43,492 nt of DNA from Zoogloea dura (GTDB taxonomy: Bacteria; Pseudomonadota; Gammaproteobacteria; Burkholderiales; Rhodocyclaceae): NCBI RefSeq assembly GCF_012927165.1, contig NZ_JABBGA010000033.1:1-43492 (forward strand), given 5' to 3'. A program made the translations under genes and the position numbers. Positions 1-7,947 of the stretch are shown in pieces (position 1 is the stretch's first letter; the number at the start of each line of letters is the position of its first letter). Below the pieces are notes generated by a model. That model was given only the letters and a program-made list of their open reading frames with translations, was not told the DNA's origin and did no database searches.

Positions 1-299
1 TCCATCTGCGCAGCACCGGTAATCATGTTCTTCACGTAGTCGGCGTGACCCGGACAGTCCACGTGAGCGTAGTGACGACCTTCGGTTTCGTACTCGACGT
101 GAGCGGTGTTGATGGTGATACCACGAGCCTTCTCTTCCGGCGCCGCGTCGATCTGGTCGTAGGCCTTCGCCTCGCCGCCAAACTTGCGCGACAGCACGGT
201 GGTGATCGCAGCCGTCAGGGTGGTCTTGCCGTGGTCAACGTGACCAATCGTGCCAACGTTTACGTGCGGCTTTTTCCGCTCGAACTTTTCCTTAGCCAT
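1..299 (-). CDS. tuf: Elongation factor Tu, N-terminal part (gene runs off the window)
   Basis: EF-Tu carries aminoacyl-tRNA to the ribosomal A site in a GTP-dependent cycle in the cytoplasm. The visible ~99 residues read [20 protein letters not shown] at the start, followed by the P-loop GHVDHGKTT, the switch I region ending RGITIN, and the switch II motif [12 protein letters not shown]. These are diagnostic of EF-Tu. The C-terminal three quarters lie outside the window. Start is the ATG at 297-299. Three tRNA genes lie just upstream in the same direction, as in the tRNA-tufB operon of enterobacteria, so this is probably the tRNA-linked copy. Identity is certain; which of two possible tuf copies it is remains inferred from context. 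Confidence 0.98.
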   Translation of the reverse strand, partial: MAKEKFERKKPHVNVGTIGHVDHGKTTLTAAITTVLSRKFGGEAKAYDQIDAAPEEKARGITINTAHVEYETEGRHYAHVDCPGHADYVKNMITGAAQM

Positions 300-363
300 A
301 TCATCAACCCCGCAAAAAAATCAGGAAATCGGAAACCAATTAAGGCTGCAGCACCGGGAAGGA

Positions 364-438
364 TGGTGCTCATGGGCAGGATTGAACTGCCGACCTCTCC
401 CTTACCAAGGGAGTGCTCTGCCACTGAGCTACATGAGC
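364..438 (-). tRNA. tRNA-Thr (anticodon GGT)
   Basis: The reverse strand folds as a cloverleaf with a 7-bp acceptor stem GCTCATG/CATGAGC. The anticodon stem CTCCC/GGGAG closes a loop TTGGTAA, giving anticodon GGT. The T-loop is GTTCAATC and CCA is encoded. It lies between tRNA-Gly and tuf. Confidence 0.97.
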
Positions 439-454
439 TTCCACACACTCAACC

Positions 455-528
455 TGGAGCGGGTGAAGGGAATCGAACCCTCGTCATAAGCTTGGAAGGC
501 TTCTGCTCTACCATTGAGCTACACCCGC
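455..528 (-). tRNA. tRNA-Gly (anticodon TCC)
   Basis: Reverse-strand cloverleaf with acceptor stem GCGGGTG/CACCCGC. The anticodon loop CTTCCAA gives anticodon TCC. The T arm is AGGGTTCGATTCCCT and CCA is encoded. The outermost anticodon-stem pair (G27/A43) is a mismatch; the other four pair. It is the second tRNA of the three-tRNA leader of tuf. Confidence 0.97.
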
Positions 529-593
529 ATTACAACGCACGACTCACAATCACCACTTCATGCCAAACACAAACATGGAGCAACAGCAAAAAA

Positions 594-681
<88 letters not shown>

Positions 682-696
682 AAGCGAGAAGCGCGC

Positions 697-725
697 ATTA
701 TAGGCACACCCCAAACCTCTGTCAA
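697..725 (-). promoter_or_regulatory. Consensus sigma-70 promoter of the tRNA-tuf operon
   Basis: On the reverse strand TTGACA (720-725) and TATAAT (697-702) are separated by exactly 17 bp, a perfect match to the sigma-70 consensus. The bases just after the -10 box are GCGCGC. Such a GC-rich discriminator is typical of stable-RNA promoters under stringent control. The predicted start point is about ten bases upstream of tRNA-Tyr. Confidence 0.9.
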
Positions 726-732
726 ACACTAT

Positions 733-763
733 TTGAAAAACTCCTTGCGGCCTGTGCTGTAAT
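733..763 (+). promoter_or_regulatory. Possible extended -10 promoter for the HDOD gene
   Basis: TTGAAA (733-738) and TGTAAT (758-763) are separated by 19 bp, which is long. The -10 is preceded by TGC, as in extended -10 promoters, which can tolerate poor -35 spacing. It lies 40 bp upstream of the GTG start at 803. This is pattern-based and weak. Confidence 0.4.
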
Positions 764-802
764 GACAGGCACGCCCATGAATATCGTCGGGGAGGAAGCC
801 CA

Positions 803-1600
803 GTGGACAAGGATCAACTCATAGAAGCCGTGCTCGCCAGCGGGGTGGTGCTGCCGGCGCCGGGGCCGGGCTTCCTGCGGCTCCAGGCGGCTGCAGCAAG
901 TGAAGACGCGGGCCCCCGCGAGCTGGCCGCTGCGGTGAGCCAGGACCCGGCCATCACCGGCGCCTTGCTGCGGGTGGCCAACTCGCCGGTCTTCCGCCCC
1001 CGGGCCGCACCTCGCTCGGCGCTGGAGGCCATTACCATGCTGGGCCGCACACGGACCCTGGCGACCGCAGCCAGCACCGCACTGCGCAGCCATTGCTCGG
1101 GCCTGGATGCGGATGTGATCGAAGCAGTCTGGTCGGCCAGCGCCCGCGCCGCAGAATTGACCTACGCGGCCTGCCGCCAGACGTCCGCCAAGGCACTGGC
1201 CGATCTCGCCTATCTGGCCGCACTCATGCAGGACGCAGGCATCGCTGTCCTGCTGCGGCGCAGCCCCGAGCTGGCAGCCGCCCTCAAGGGGCAGGGCCAC
1301 ACGCTGGAGGCAGGGATTCGCGCCCTGGATGCCCTGAGCGGCGCCGACCATGCCGCGGCGGGAGCCCTGGTAGCTCGCAACTGGAAGCTGCCCCAGGACG
1401 TGGCCGAGGCGATCCGCGCCCACCATGATCCCCGCCAGGCGGCCCGGCTTTCCGAGACGCCCCGTTTTCTGGCCATCCTCCTGGCAACCGGACGCCGCCT
1501 GCGCGACGGGGTCTCGCCAGACTGGATCGACTGGACGGAGCTGGCCGAATCCGAACTCGGTCTCGACGAAGCAAGCCTTGCCGAACTCGAGGAGGCGTGA
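803..1600 (+). CDS. HDOD-domain protein
   Basis: A 265-residue protein made almost entirely of an HDOD domain, a degenerate relative of the HD phosphohydrolases used in bacterial signalling and regulation. Landmarks are the early LPAPGPGFLRL, then AVSQDPAITGALLRVANSP, and AITMLGRTRTLATAAS, which match the helical pattern of the family. No enzymatic HD metal site or second output domain is evident. The start is GTG at 803, preceded by GGGGAGGAA at 789-797, a strong ribosome binding site. Its stop lies 15 bp from that of the convergent LysE-type gene. HDOD proteins often act with c-di-GMP or chemotaxis-type networks, but nothing here fixes a specific role. Confidence 0.85.
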   Translation: MDKDQLIEAVLASGVVLPAPGPGFLRLQAAAASEDAGPRELAAAVSQDPAITGALLRVANSPVFRPRAAPRSALEAITMLGRTRTLATAASTALRSHCSGLDADVIEAVWSASARAAELTYAACRQTSAKALADLAYLAALMQDAGIAVLLRRSPELAAALKGQGHTLEAGIRALDALSGADHAAAGALVARNWKLPQDVAEAIRAHHDPRQAARLSETPRFLAILLATGRRLRDGVSPDWIDWTELAESELGLDEASLAELEEA

Positions 1601-1615
1601 CTCCACGCCACCGGG

Positions 1616-2236
1616 TCAGCCCCGGGAGGTTCCCGCCAGCAGCAGGCCCGCGCTGATGAACAGCCCGCCGAAGACCCGGTTCTGCAGGCGCACGGCACGA
1701 TCACTGCCCGCCACCCGGCGGAAGCGGCTGGCCAGCACGGCATAGCCCGACATGACCAGGATGTCGATGCTGCACATGGTCGCAACCATCACCAGGAATT
1801 GCAGCGGGCGGGGCGCAGAGGCATCGATGAACTGGGGCACCAGGGCGGCAATGAACACGATGGCCTTGGGATTACCGAGGTTCACCAGGACCCCCTGCCG
1901 GTAGAAGCCTCCAGGCACGGGAGCATCAGCCGGCTCCTGCCCCTCTTCCCCTATCGATGCGCGCCATTTCTGGACGCCGAGCCACACCAGATACATGGCG
2001 CCGGCGAGCTTGAGGAGAACAAAAGCATGCTCTGACGCTGCGAGCACGGCCCCCAGCCCGGCAAAAACCAGCGCCATCTGCAGCACCAGGGCCGTCTGCA
2101 GACCGAGGATTCCACGCAGCGCATGCCAGTAGCCGTGGCGCAGGCCGATGCTCATGCTCAGCACGGCCCCGGGACCGGGCGACAAGGCAACTACACAAGT
2201 GACGGCCAGGAAACCCAGCCACAGATGCACGGACAT
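1616..2236 (-). CDS. LysE/RhtB-family amino-acid exporter
   Basis: A 206-residue inner-membrane protein, the usual size for the LysE/RhtB family, which exports amino acids or related metabolites. The N-terminus has the family signature LAVTCVVALSPGPGAVLSMS followed by GLRHG and GLQTAL. A later GVLVNLGNPKAIVFIAALVPQF is also characteristic. About five to six hydrophobic segments are visible. The ATG at 2236 was chosen because TGGAGAG lies just before it. An in-frame ATG at 2254 would add six residues and is possible. The transported substrate cannot be told from sequence. Confidence 0.9.
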   Translation of the reverse strand: MSVHLWLGFLAVTCVVALSPGPGAVLSMSIGLRHGYWHALRGILGLQTALVLQMALVFAGLGAVLAASEHAFVLLKLAGAMYLVWLGVQKWRASIGEEGQEPADAPVPGGFYRQGVLVNLGNPKAIVFIAALVPQFIDASAPRPLQFLVMVATMCSIDILVMSGYAVLASRFRRVAGSDRAVRLQNRVFGGLFISAGLLLAGTSRG

Positions 2237-2273
2237 TTGACTCTCCAGGATCATCAGGAGGCGACGCCTCCGT

Positions 2274-3056
2274 TCAGCTCGCGGCCTCGCCGTCGAGATT
2301 GAAGCGCACGGGAACCACGACACTCCCCTCCACCGCCTCGCCACCGCGCCGCGCCGGAGCGAAGCGCCAATGCCAGACTGCCGTCAGCGCGGCCTCGTCG
2401 AGAGCCTCGTGCCCGGAACTGTCCTTGACCCGGACCGCCGTGGGAATCCCCTCCGCATTCACTTTCACATCCAGCCGGACCAGCCCCTGCAATCCGCGTC
2501 GGCGAGCCATCAGGGGATAGGCGGGCTTGGGATTGTGCAGGTAGCTGGCACCGAAGCTGGGCGGCGCATAGGCTGCCGCCGGCCCGCCCCCTCCCGCCAT
2601 GGCAGCCGGCGGGGCCGATGCCGCCGCCAGCGGAGCCGCCGCAGTCCCGGCCCCGCTGGCGACGGCCCGAGCGGGCGCCTCCCGGGAACTCTCGCCGGTC
2701 AGCCGGGGCGGAGCCTCACGCTCGACGGGGCGCGCCGTTGCAATCTGCTCGGGAGCACGGACATGAGGTGTTGCAGGCACAGGGGGGTGGGGCCGCGGGG
2801 CCGCATGAGGCTCGACCGGCGGCCGGACCGGCGGTGGATGCGCGGCAGCAGGAGGCTCCGGTTCCGGAACCACGAGCCGCGCTTCAAGCAGCTGCGGCGG
2901 CTCGACCAGGGCAGGACTCCTGTCATTCCACAGGCCGAAGGCCAGCCCGTGAGCCAGCAAGGACATGCCGAACGCAGTGGCAATACCGCGATCGACCGTC
3001 ACAGCCAGGCGCACCCAGCCTGAGGCCGCAGGCAAGGGGCCGATGGAAGTGGGCAA
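2274..3056 (-). CDS. TonB-family energy-transducing protein
   Basis: A 260-residue protein with TonB architecture. A single N-terminal membrane anchor lies near residues 25-45 (ATAFGMSLLAHGLAFGLW). A long Pro/Ala-rich periplasmic spacer follows, and then a C-terminal TonB domain (from YPLMARRRGLQGLVRLDVKV to VVVPVRFNL). TonB couples the ExbB/ExbD proton channel to outer-membrane receptors for metal chelates or vitamins. No exbB, exbD or receptor gene is in the window. It follows the nickel/cobalt permease gene by 190 bp in the same direction, so a metal-uptake role is possible but inferred. The start is uncertain: TTG at 3056 is used here, with no clear ribosome binding site. Confidence 0.85.
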   Translation of the reverse strand: MPTSIGPLPAASGWVRLAVTVDRGIATAFGMSLLAHGLAFGLWNDRSPALVEPPQLLEARLVVPEPEPPAAAHPPPVRPPVEPHAAPRPHPPVPATPHVRAPEQIATARPVEREAPPRLTGESSREAPARAVASGAGTAAAPLAAASAPPAAMAGGGGPAAAYAPPSFGASYLHNPKPAYPLMARRRGLQGLVRLDVKVNAEGIPTAVRVKDSSGHEALDEAALTAVWHWRFAPARRGGEAVEGSVVVPVRFNLDGEAAS

Positions 3057-3246
3057 ACAGAAGGGGCTTCGTTATTCAAACTCGGACTCGGAATAGCAAC
3101 AAGGCGCTCACCAGACGAACGCAGGGCTCTGCGCCCCCCGGTACGGCACTCTGCCTCGCGGGGCACCCATTCACCTTGCGATGCATCAAGCCTGCGGATG
3201 CGGATCCTACCGAATTGTTCCCCGGCGGTGGGCAGAGATCGAAGGT

Positions 3247-4065
3247 TCAGGCCGCCATCCGCGCAGCGCCCCGCAGCCGCGCCACCGCCAGAGCCGCCAG
3301 GAAGCTGGCCAGGACGCCTGCAATCACCCCCAAGCCCAGTAGCAACTCCTTGCCCTCGCCCCAGGCCTCAAGTGCCGGCCAGGACATCCGGAGCAGCCCG
3401 TAAGCTGCGACCAGCAGGCTCACCCCCCCCACAGCCAGCGCCATGATCCTCGATGCCAGGCGGGCCACCTCGTCCGCACGCGCAATCAGGCGGGCGATCC
3501 AGAAGCCATTGACCCCATCGGCGATCAGCATCCCTGCCATGAAGACCAGCCCCAGCAAGGCAGCCGGCCCCCAGCCACCGGCTTGCACCCCGGCCATGGC
3601 AAACAGCGCGGCCTGACTCACCGTATCAAAGGACAGGGCAAACAAGGCCCCCACCAGCGCCACCCCCACCGGGTGACCGACCCGCAAGCTCCCCAGCCAG
3701 CGCCCCTTGAGCCCGACCGGATGCACCAACTCGTGTGGATCCGCGGCAAAGACCGCACCAAGATTGAGCACACCGAGAAGCGCCAGGAAGCCGATGGAGA
3801 TCCAGGCCCCCGACGTCTCCAGCCATTCGGGCACGGCCCAGTCGCTGGACAGCAGGCTGACCCCCACCGCGACAGTCACCACCACCGACCCGTGCCCCAG
3901 CGAGAACAGGCTTCCGCAAAACCGGGCCAGGCGGGGCCGCGCCACGAGATTGCAGCGGGTCAGCCCGTCGATCGTGGCGAGGTGGTCCGCATCGAATCCG
4001 TGCTTGATGCCCAGCATGAAGACCAGCAGGGCGAGAGAGAGGGTGTCTGAAGGCAGCGCATGCAT
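3247..4065 (-). CDS. NiCoT-family nickel/cobalt permease
   Basis: A 272-residue polytopic inner-membrane protein of the HoxN/NixA/HupN family, which takes up nickel and/or cobalt. The metal-selectivity helix reads GIKHGFDADHLATIDG, matching the family HX4DH motif. The further signatures LGHGSVV, LFALSFDTVSQAALF and GMLIADGVNGFW are also present. About eight hydrophobic segments are visible. The complete hyp set 3 kb away needs nickel, so supply for [NiFe]-hydrogenase is the likely use. An inverted repeat resembling a NikR site lies 21-47 bp upstream of the start. The symbol is left blank because nickel versus cobalt preference cannot be read from sequence. Confidence 0.92.
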   Translation of the reverse strand: MHALPSDTLSLALLVFMLGIKHGFDADHLATIDGLTRCNLVARPRLARFCGSLFSLGHGSVVVTVAVGVSLLSSDWAVPEWLETSGAWISIGFLALLGVLNLGAVFAADPHELVHPVGLKGRWLGSLRVGHPVGVALVGALFALSFDTVSQAALFAMAGVQAGGWGPAALLGLVFMAGMLIADGVNGFWIARLIARADEVARLASRIMALAVGGVSLLVAAYGLLRMSWPALEAWGEGKELLLGLGVIAGVLASFLAALAVARLRGAARMAA

Positions 4066-4085
4066 GGGATCGGCCCGGCTCGAGG

Positions 4086-4112
4086 GTATGAGAGAACTAT
4101 CTTAGTCCATAC
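4086..4112 (-). promoter_or_regulatory. Possible NikR-like operator upstream of the nickel permease
   Basis: GTATG (4086-4090) and CATAC (4108-4112) form a perfect 5-bp inverted repeat with a 17-bp spacer. The E. coli NikR site is GTATGA-N16-TCATAC, so the five-base half-sites match but the spacing is one base short. Location in the leader region of the permease fits a metal-responsive repressor site. Confidence 0.35.
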
Positions 4113-4226
4113 AGAAAGCGTACCAGGCACGCCACGCAAGCTCTCACGCAGGCCGGCGATCGGCCCCCACGCTTTTCGCTGCACTGCGATAATCAAGGCC
4201 TGAAACCGTTTATCCAGGACTCATCC

Positions 4227-4658
4227 ATGGCACGCATCCAAATCGAACTTCCGGAAAAGTTCTCCTTCTACACGGAAATCCAGATCTACCTGACCCACAT
4301 CAACATGGCCCGGCACCTCGACAACTCGGCCCTTATCGGCCTGCTGTCGGAAGCCCGCGCCCGCTATTTCCAGAGCCTCGGCTACCAGGAGCTGGATGTG
4401 GAAGGAGTCGGCATCGTGGTCACCGACGCGGCCCTGCAATACAAGTCCGAGGCCTTCCACGGCGAAACCCTGGTCTTCGCCATCACGCCGGACGATTTCA
4501 ACAAGTACGGCTGCGACCTGATGTGGCAGGCCACCGAGAAGACCACCGGCCGCGAAGTTGCGCGTGGCAAGATCGGGCTGATCTTCTTCGACTACGCCGC
4601 CCGCAAGCCGGCCCTGATACCTGGCGCCTTCATGGCCAGGCTGGGCAACCTCGCCTGA
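4227..4658 (+). CDS. Acyl-CoA thioesterase, 4HBT hotdog family
   Basis: A 143-residue cytoplasmic protein with the single hotdog fold of 4-hydroxybenzoyl-CoA thioesterase-like enzymes, which hydrolyse acyl-CoA or acyl-ACP thioesters. The region YLTHINMARHLDNSALIGLL followed by SEARARYF corresponds to the family segment with a central N/H and an acidic residue in the long helix. The later beta strands (VVTDAALQYKSEAFHGETLV, GKIGLIFFDY) fit the fold. The start is ATG at 4227. The downstream convergent gene stops 8 bp away. The substrate is not predictable; related proteins are often annotated simply as thioesterase. Confidence 0.85.
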   Translation: MARIQIELPEKFSFYTEIQIYLTHINMARHLDNSALIGLLSEARARYFQSLGYQELDVEGVGIVVTDAALQYKSEAFHGETLVFAITPDDFNKYGCDLMWQATEKTTGREVARGKIGLIFFDYAARKPALIPGAFMARLGNLA

Positions 4659-4666
4659 GACCCCGC

Positions 4667-5701
4667 TCAGACCGCCACATCGACCTGCTGCAGGGTTCCC
4701 GTGGCACCGTCCTCGCGAACATAGAAGCCGGTGCTGCGGATGTCGCCCAGCGTGGCGCCCCCCTCCTTGAGGGAAAAGGCTGTGGCAGCGCGGCCCAGAT
4801 AGAGCGCGCCGACCCCCGTATCAGCGAGGCTGCTCACCGCCCCGCCGCCCTGGGCATCCGGCGTCCACACGCCGAGCCGGCCGAACACGGGGTCGGCTTC
4901 ATCGATCCAGCCATTCGCGTCGCTGTCATAGCGGGCCAGATCGGCAAAGCCGTCGCCACTGTTCGGGCCGAACAGCTGGCGGCCGGACGTCACCTGGCCT
5001 GACTCCAGCGCATCCAGCACCAGAAAGCCGCTGCCCTGCCCCAGGGTCGGCATATCCACCTGCCGGCCATCTCCCATCAGATCGAAGCGGAAGCGCTGGC
5101 TGCTCAGGCTGGCCCCTTCACCGTTGAAGTTGATGACCAGCGGATCCTTGCTCACCGCATTACCGGCCCGCAGGCTGAAACTGCTGGTTTCGGTCTCCAC
5201 GCGCGACATGGAGAGGGACAGCCGGAACCCGATCTCGCGCCCGTCCGCCGTGCGGATCGTGCCACCGGCCTCGAACTGCATCGCCTCGGTCTCGGTACGC
5301 GTCTCGCTGCGCTCATACTCGACACCGAAGCCCGCATCCGGCGCAACCCCACCACCCGCGCCGGCGGCCGCGGCACCATCGGGCACGACCACCGTCGCCA
5401 GATCGGAGGAGGACACCAGGTTGATCTGCTGCCCGGTCAGTGCCTCGACAAGCGCCTTGAGGAACTCGAGCTTGGGATCCAGTTTGTTCTCGTCATCATT
5501 GGCCGGCGTCGCCGCCAGCACCTTGTCCAGGTCGAGCGCCTGGCGGGCTGCGTCGGAAACGATCACCGAACGGGAAGGGGCCTGCCCGTCGCTGGCCTGG
5601 GGGCGACGCCCCACCCAGGCATTCAGGCGCTCGCTGACCTCGACCCGGGTCGAGGCCTGATGGCTCGCAACGAGGGTGACACTGGCAGAATCGATCTTCA
5701 T
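4667..5701 (-). CDS. Unrecognised protein with EF-hand-like calcium loop
   Basis: A 344-residue protein that I do not recognise as a named family. There is no signal peptide or membrane segment. The N-terminal third is polar. Near the C-terminus is GPNSGDGFADLARYDSDANG followed by WIDEADPVFGRL, where D-x-D-x-N-G-x-I-D resembles the calcium loops of EF-hands and those next to repeats in secreted adhesins. Start at 5701 is supported by AAGGAG eight bases upstream; a longer reading to 5749 lacks support. It is a single gene with a divergent SH3 gene. Calcium binding is inference from the loop spacing; export, if any, would need a non-Sec route. Confidence 0.75.
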   Translation of the reverse strand: MKIDSASVTLVASHQASTRVEVSERLNAWVGRRPQASDGQAPSRSVIVSDAARQALDLDKVLAATPANDDENKLDPKLEFLKALVEALTGQQINLVSSSDLATVVVPDGAAAAGAGGGVAPDAGFGVEYERSETRTETEAMQFEAGGTIRTADGREIGFRLSLSMSRVETETSSFSLRAGNAVSKDPLVINFNGEGASLSSQRFRFDLMGDGRQVDMPTLGQGSGFLVLDALESGQVTSGRQLFGPNSGDGFADLARYDSDANGWIDEADPVFGRLGVWTPDAQGGGAVSSLADTGVGALYLGRAATAFSLKEGGATLGDIRSTGFYVREDGATGTLQQVDVAV

Positions 5702-5908
5702 CACAGGCTCCTTGTATCCCGGGGACTGGGATGATCTACGGCGACCCACCCGGCAACTTTACCGGCTCAGGGGGCGCTCACAGGCTTACCCGCAGGGCCG
5801 GAAACCTCGGCTTACAGTCGGGCCTGCCCCTTTCTGCCACACGATGCGTTGCATTACCCGACACCGGGCGTATTGTCCGGAGAGAGATCAAAGAAAGGGG
5901 GCGCCGCC

Positions 5909-6808
5909 ATGACCATCAAGACCCTGTTTACCTGCCTCGCGGGCGCAGCACTGCTGCTGCCTGCGGTCGCCACAGCACGGCCCGCCTATACCATTGAGCC
6001 GATGCGCATCCATGCCGGCCCCGGCCCGGACTACCCCCTGATTGTCGTTGTCCCCCCAGGCATCGGACTCGAAGTTGCCGGCTGCCTCCGGAGCTACCAG
6101 TGGTGTGACGTCATCGCGCCGGACGGCCTGCGCGGCTGGGCATGGAGCGGAGCGCTGAGCTTTTCATGGAATGGCCCGCCCCTGCCAGTCATCGAGTACG
6201 GCCCGTCCTTCGGCATTCCCCTGATCAGCTTTGTGATCGGAGATTACTGGGGCCGCTATTACCGGGATCGTCCGTGGTACGACACGCACCGCCACTGGCG
6301 CCCCTCGCCCCCTCCGGTGTACGTGGCCCCACCACCACACCGCGCGCCGGACGACTGGCGTCGGGACGACCGCTGGGAAGGACGTCGGGATGATCGCTGG
6401 GACGGACGCAGGGATGAGCGCAGGGACGACTGGCGCCGGGACGAGCGCCATGATGACCGGCGCGATGACCGGCGACCTCCGCCGCCCCGCAACGAGCGGG
6501 AGCGTGACCGCCATGGGAACAACGACGGAGCCCCTCCTGCACGGCCCAATCCGCCCCCGGCTGTGGCCCCGGTCGCCCCCACAGCCCCTGCCCCCCCTGG
6601 CGGCGGCTTCCAGCCCCCACCTTCACGCCGGGATACCCCGCCGGTCGAGCAACGCCGCCCGCCGGAAGACAACGCCTCCCGCTTCCGCCCGCCCCCGGGC
6701 CAGGAGGCGCCCCGCATGCACGCCCCCGAAAACCAGAACCGCTTCGGCGGCCGCATGGAGGGAGACCGGGGAGAGCGTGGCGACAGGGGAGGACGCGGCG
6801 ACCGCTGA
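5909..6808 (+). CDS. Exported SH3-domain protein with Arg/Asp-rich disordered tail
   Basis: A 299-residue protein with a clear Sec signal peptide (MTIKTLFTCLAGAALLLPAV, cleavage near residue 24, after ATA). A bacterial SH3 domain follows at roughly residues 27-80 (MRIHAGPGPDYPLIVVVPPG, SYQWCDVI, GLRGWAWSGAL). Such domains usually bind peptidoglycan. Residues ~150-195 are a striking DDRW/RRDD repeat, followed by a proline-rich stretch and a GDRGERGDRGGRGDR end. This tail has no fold signature and is probably disordered. Start is ATG at 5909 after GAAAGGGGG; the reading frame extends upstream to 5849 without support. It converges on hypE with only 9 bp between stops. Periplasmic or cell-wall location is inferred. 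Confidence 0.85.
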   Translation: MTIKTLFTCLAGAALLLPAVATARPAYTIEPMRIHAGPGPDYPLIVVVPPGIGLEVAGCLRSYQWCDVIAPDGLRGWAWSGALSFSWNGPPLPVIEYGPSFGIPLISFVIGDYWGRYYRDRPWYDTHRHWRPSPPPVYVAPPPHRAPDDWRRDDRWEGRRDDRWDGRRDERRDDWRRDERHDDRRDDRRPPPPRNERERDRHGNNDGAPPARPNPPPAVAPVAPTAPAPPGGGFQPPPSRRDTPPVEQRRPPEDNASRFRPPPGQEAPRMHAPENQNRFGGRMEGDRGERGDRGGRGDR

Positions 6809-6817
6809 GCGCCGCTC

Positions 6818-7864
6818 TCAGCAGATCCGCGGCAGGGGCTCGCCAGCCAGCCAATCGACCATGCGGCGTCCGCCCAGCATGGTCTGCATCTGCACGAAGC
6901 AGCGCTCATCGGCCACCACCTCACCGATCAGGGCAGCCTGACGCCCCAGCGGATGGGCGCGCAGCGCTGCCAGCAGGGGCGCCGCCTCGGCGCCCGGGCA
7001 TACCGCCAGCAGCCGCCCCTCGCTGGCCAGGTTCAGGGGGTCCAGCCCTAGGAACTCGCAGGCTGCGGCGACCGCCTGAGACACCGGCAGGGCAGACTCC
7101 TCCAGCACGATCCCCACCGTCGATTGCCGGGCAATCTCGTTGAGCGTCGCCGCCAGCCCGCCCCGGGTCGGATCCCGCATCAGGCGCAAACCCGGCGACG
7201 CCTCCAGCACTGCTGCCGCCAGCCCGTGCAGGGCCGCCGAATCCGAGCGAAGATCACCCTCGAAGGTCAAGCCCTCGCGCTGCGCCATGATGGCCATCCC
7301 GTGCTCGCCCAGGGTGCCGGACACCAGCACCGCATCCCCCGGCCGTGCAAATGCCCCCGATAGTTCCCGATCGGCAGGCAAGGCCCCCATCCCGGTGGTG
7401 GTGATGAAGACGCCATCGCCCTTGCCCCGCTCGACCACCTTGGTATCGCCGGTGACGATGGCCACACCGGCATCGGCCGCCGCACGCCCCATGCTCTCTG
7501 CAATGCGCAGCAGATCAGCCAGGGGAAAGCCCTCCTCAAGGATGAAGCCGACGCTCAGGTAGAGGGGACGGGCCCCCATCACCGCCACATCGTTCAACGT
7601 GCCATGGACGCTGAGGCTGCCGATGTCGCCACCCGGGAAGAACAGCGGCGACACCACGTGGGAATCGGTGGACACCACCAGCCGCTCCCCCGGCGCCAGG
7701 GCCGGCAGCACCGCGCCATCGTCGCCCCGCACCAGCCAGGGATTGTCGAAGGCACGCCGGAAGACTTCGCCAATGAGCTGTTGCATGGCCCGCCCGCCAC
7801 CGCCGTGGGCCAGATCCACATGGCCGCTGCGCAGATCCAGGGGACGAACATAAACGCTCTTCAT
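6818..7864 (-). CDS. hypE: [NiFe]-hydrogenase maturation protein HypE
   Basis: HypE dehydrates the carbamoyl group that HypF places on its C-terminal cysteine, making the thiocyanate used as the cyanide ligand of the hydrogenase iron. The 348-residue protein has the ATP-binding AHGGGGRAM near the start, GDIGSLSVHGTLNDVAVMGA, VTGDTKVVERG and LMRDPTRGGLAATLNE. It ends in the obligatory PRIC, whose Cys is the carrier residue. I chose the ATG at 7864, which gives a normal HypE N-terminus. An in-frame ATG at 7948 overlaps the stop of the upstream receptor gene (TGATG) and would add 28 non-homologous residues, so translational coupling from there is possible. It is the last gene of the hyp cluster. 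Confidence 0.96.
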   Translation of the reverse strand: MKSVYVRPLDLRSGHVDLAHGGGGRAMQQLIGEVFRRAFDNPWLVRGDDGAVLPALAPGERLVVSTDSHVVSPLFFPGGDIGSLSVHGTLNDVAVMGARPLYLSVGFILEEGFPLADLLRIAESMGRAAADAGVAIVTGDTKVVERGKGDGVFITTTGMGALPADRELSGAFARPGDAVLVSGTLGEHGMAIMAQREGLTFEGDLRSDSAALHGLAAAVLEASPGLRLMRDPTRGGLAATLNEIARQSTVGIVLEESALPVSQAVAAACEFLGLDPLNLASEGRLLAVCPGAEAAPLLAALRAHPLGRQAALIGEVVADERCFVQMQTMLGGRRMVDWLAGEPLPRIC

Positions 7865-7947
7865 GGGGGAAACCGCAAAGTAGAGGAGACCCCCATGATG
7901 CCAAGGAAGCCTTCGCCCTGCCCAGTGGAGGCCTCCCCGGGAGAGCA

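Noticed and set aside
3057-3246. A cobalamin riboswitch or Fur box between the nickel/cobalt permease and the TonB-type gene.
   Set aside because: Neither the B12-box consensus nor a Fur-like AT palindrome is present in this GC-rich interval.
6804-6822. A 6-bp hairpin overlapping the convergent stops of the SH3 gene and hypE.
   Set aside because: The stem is short and there is no T-run, so it is not a credible terminator.
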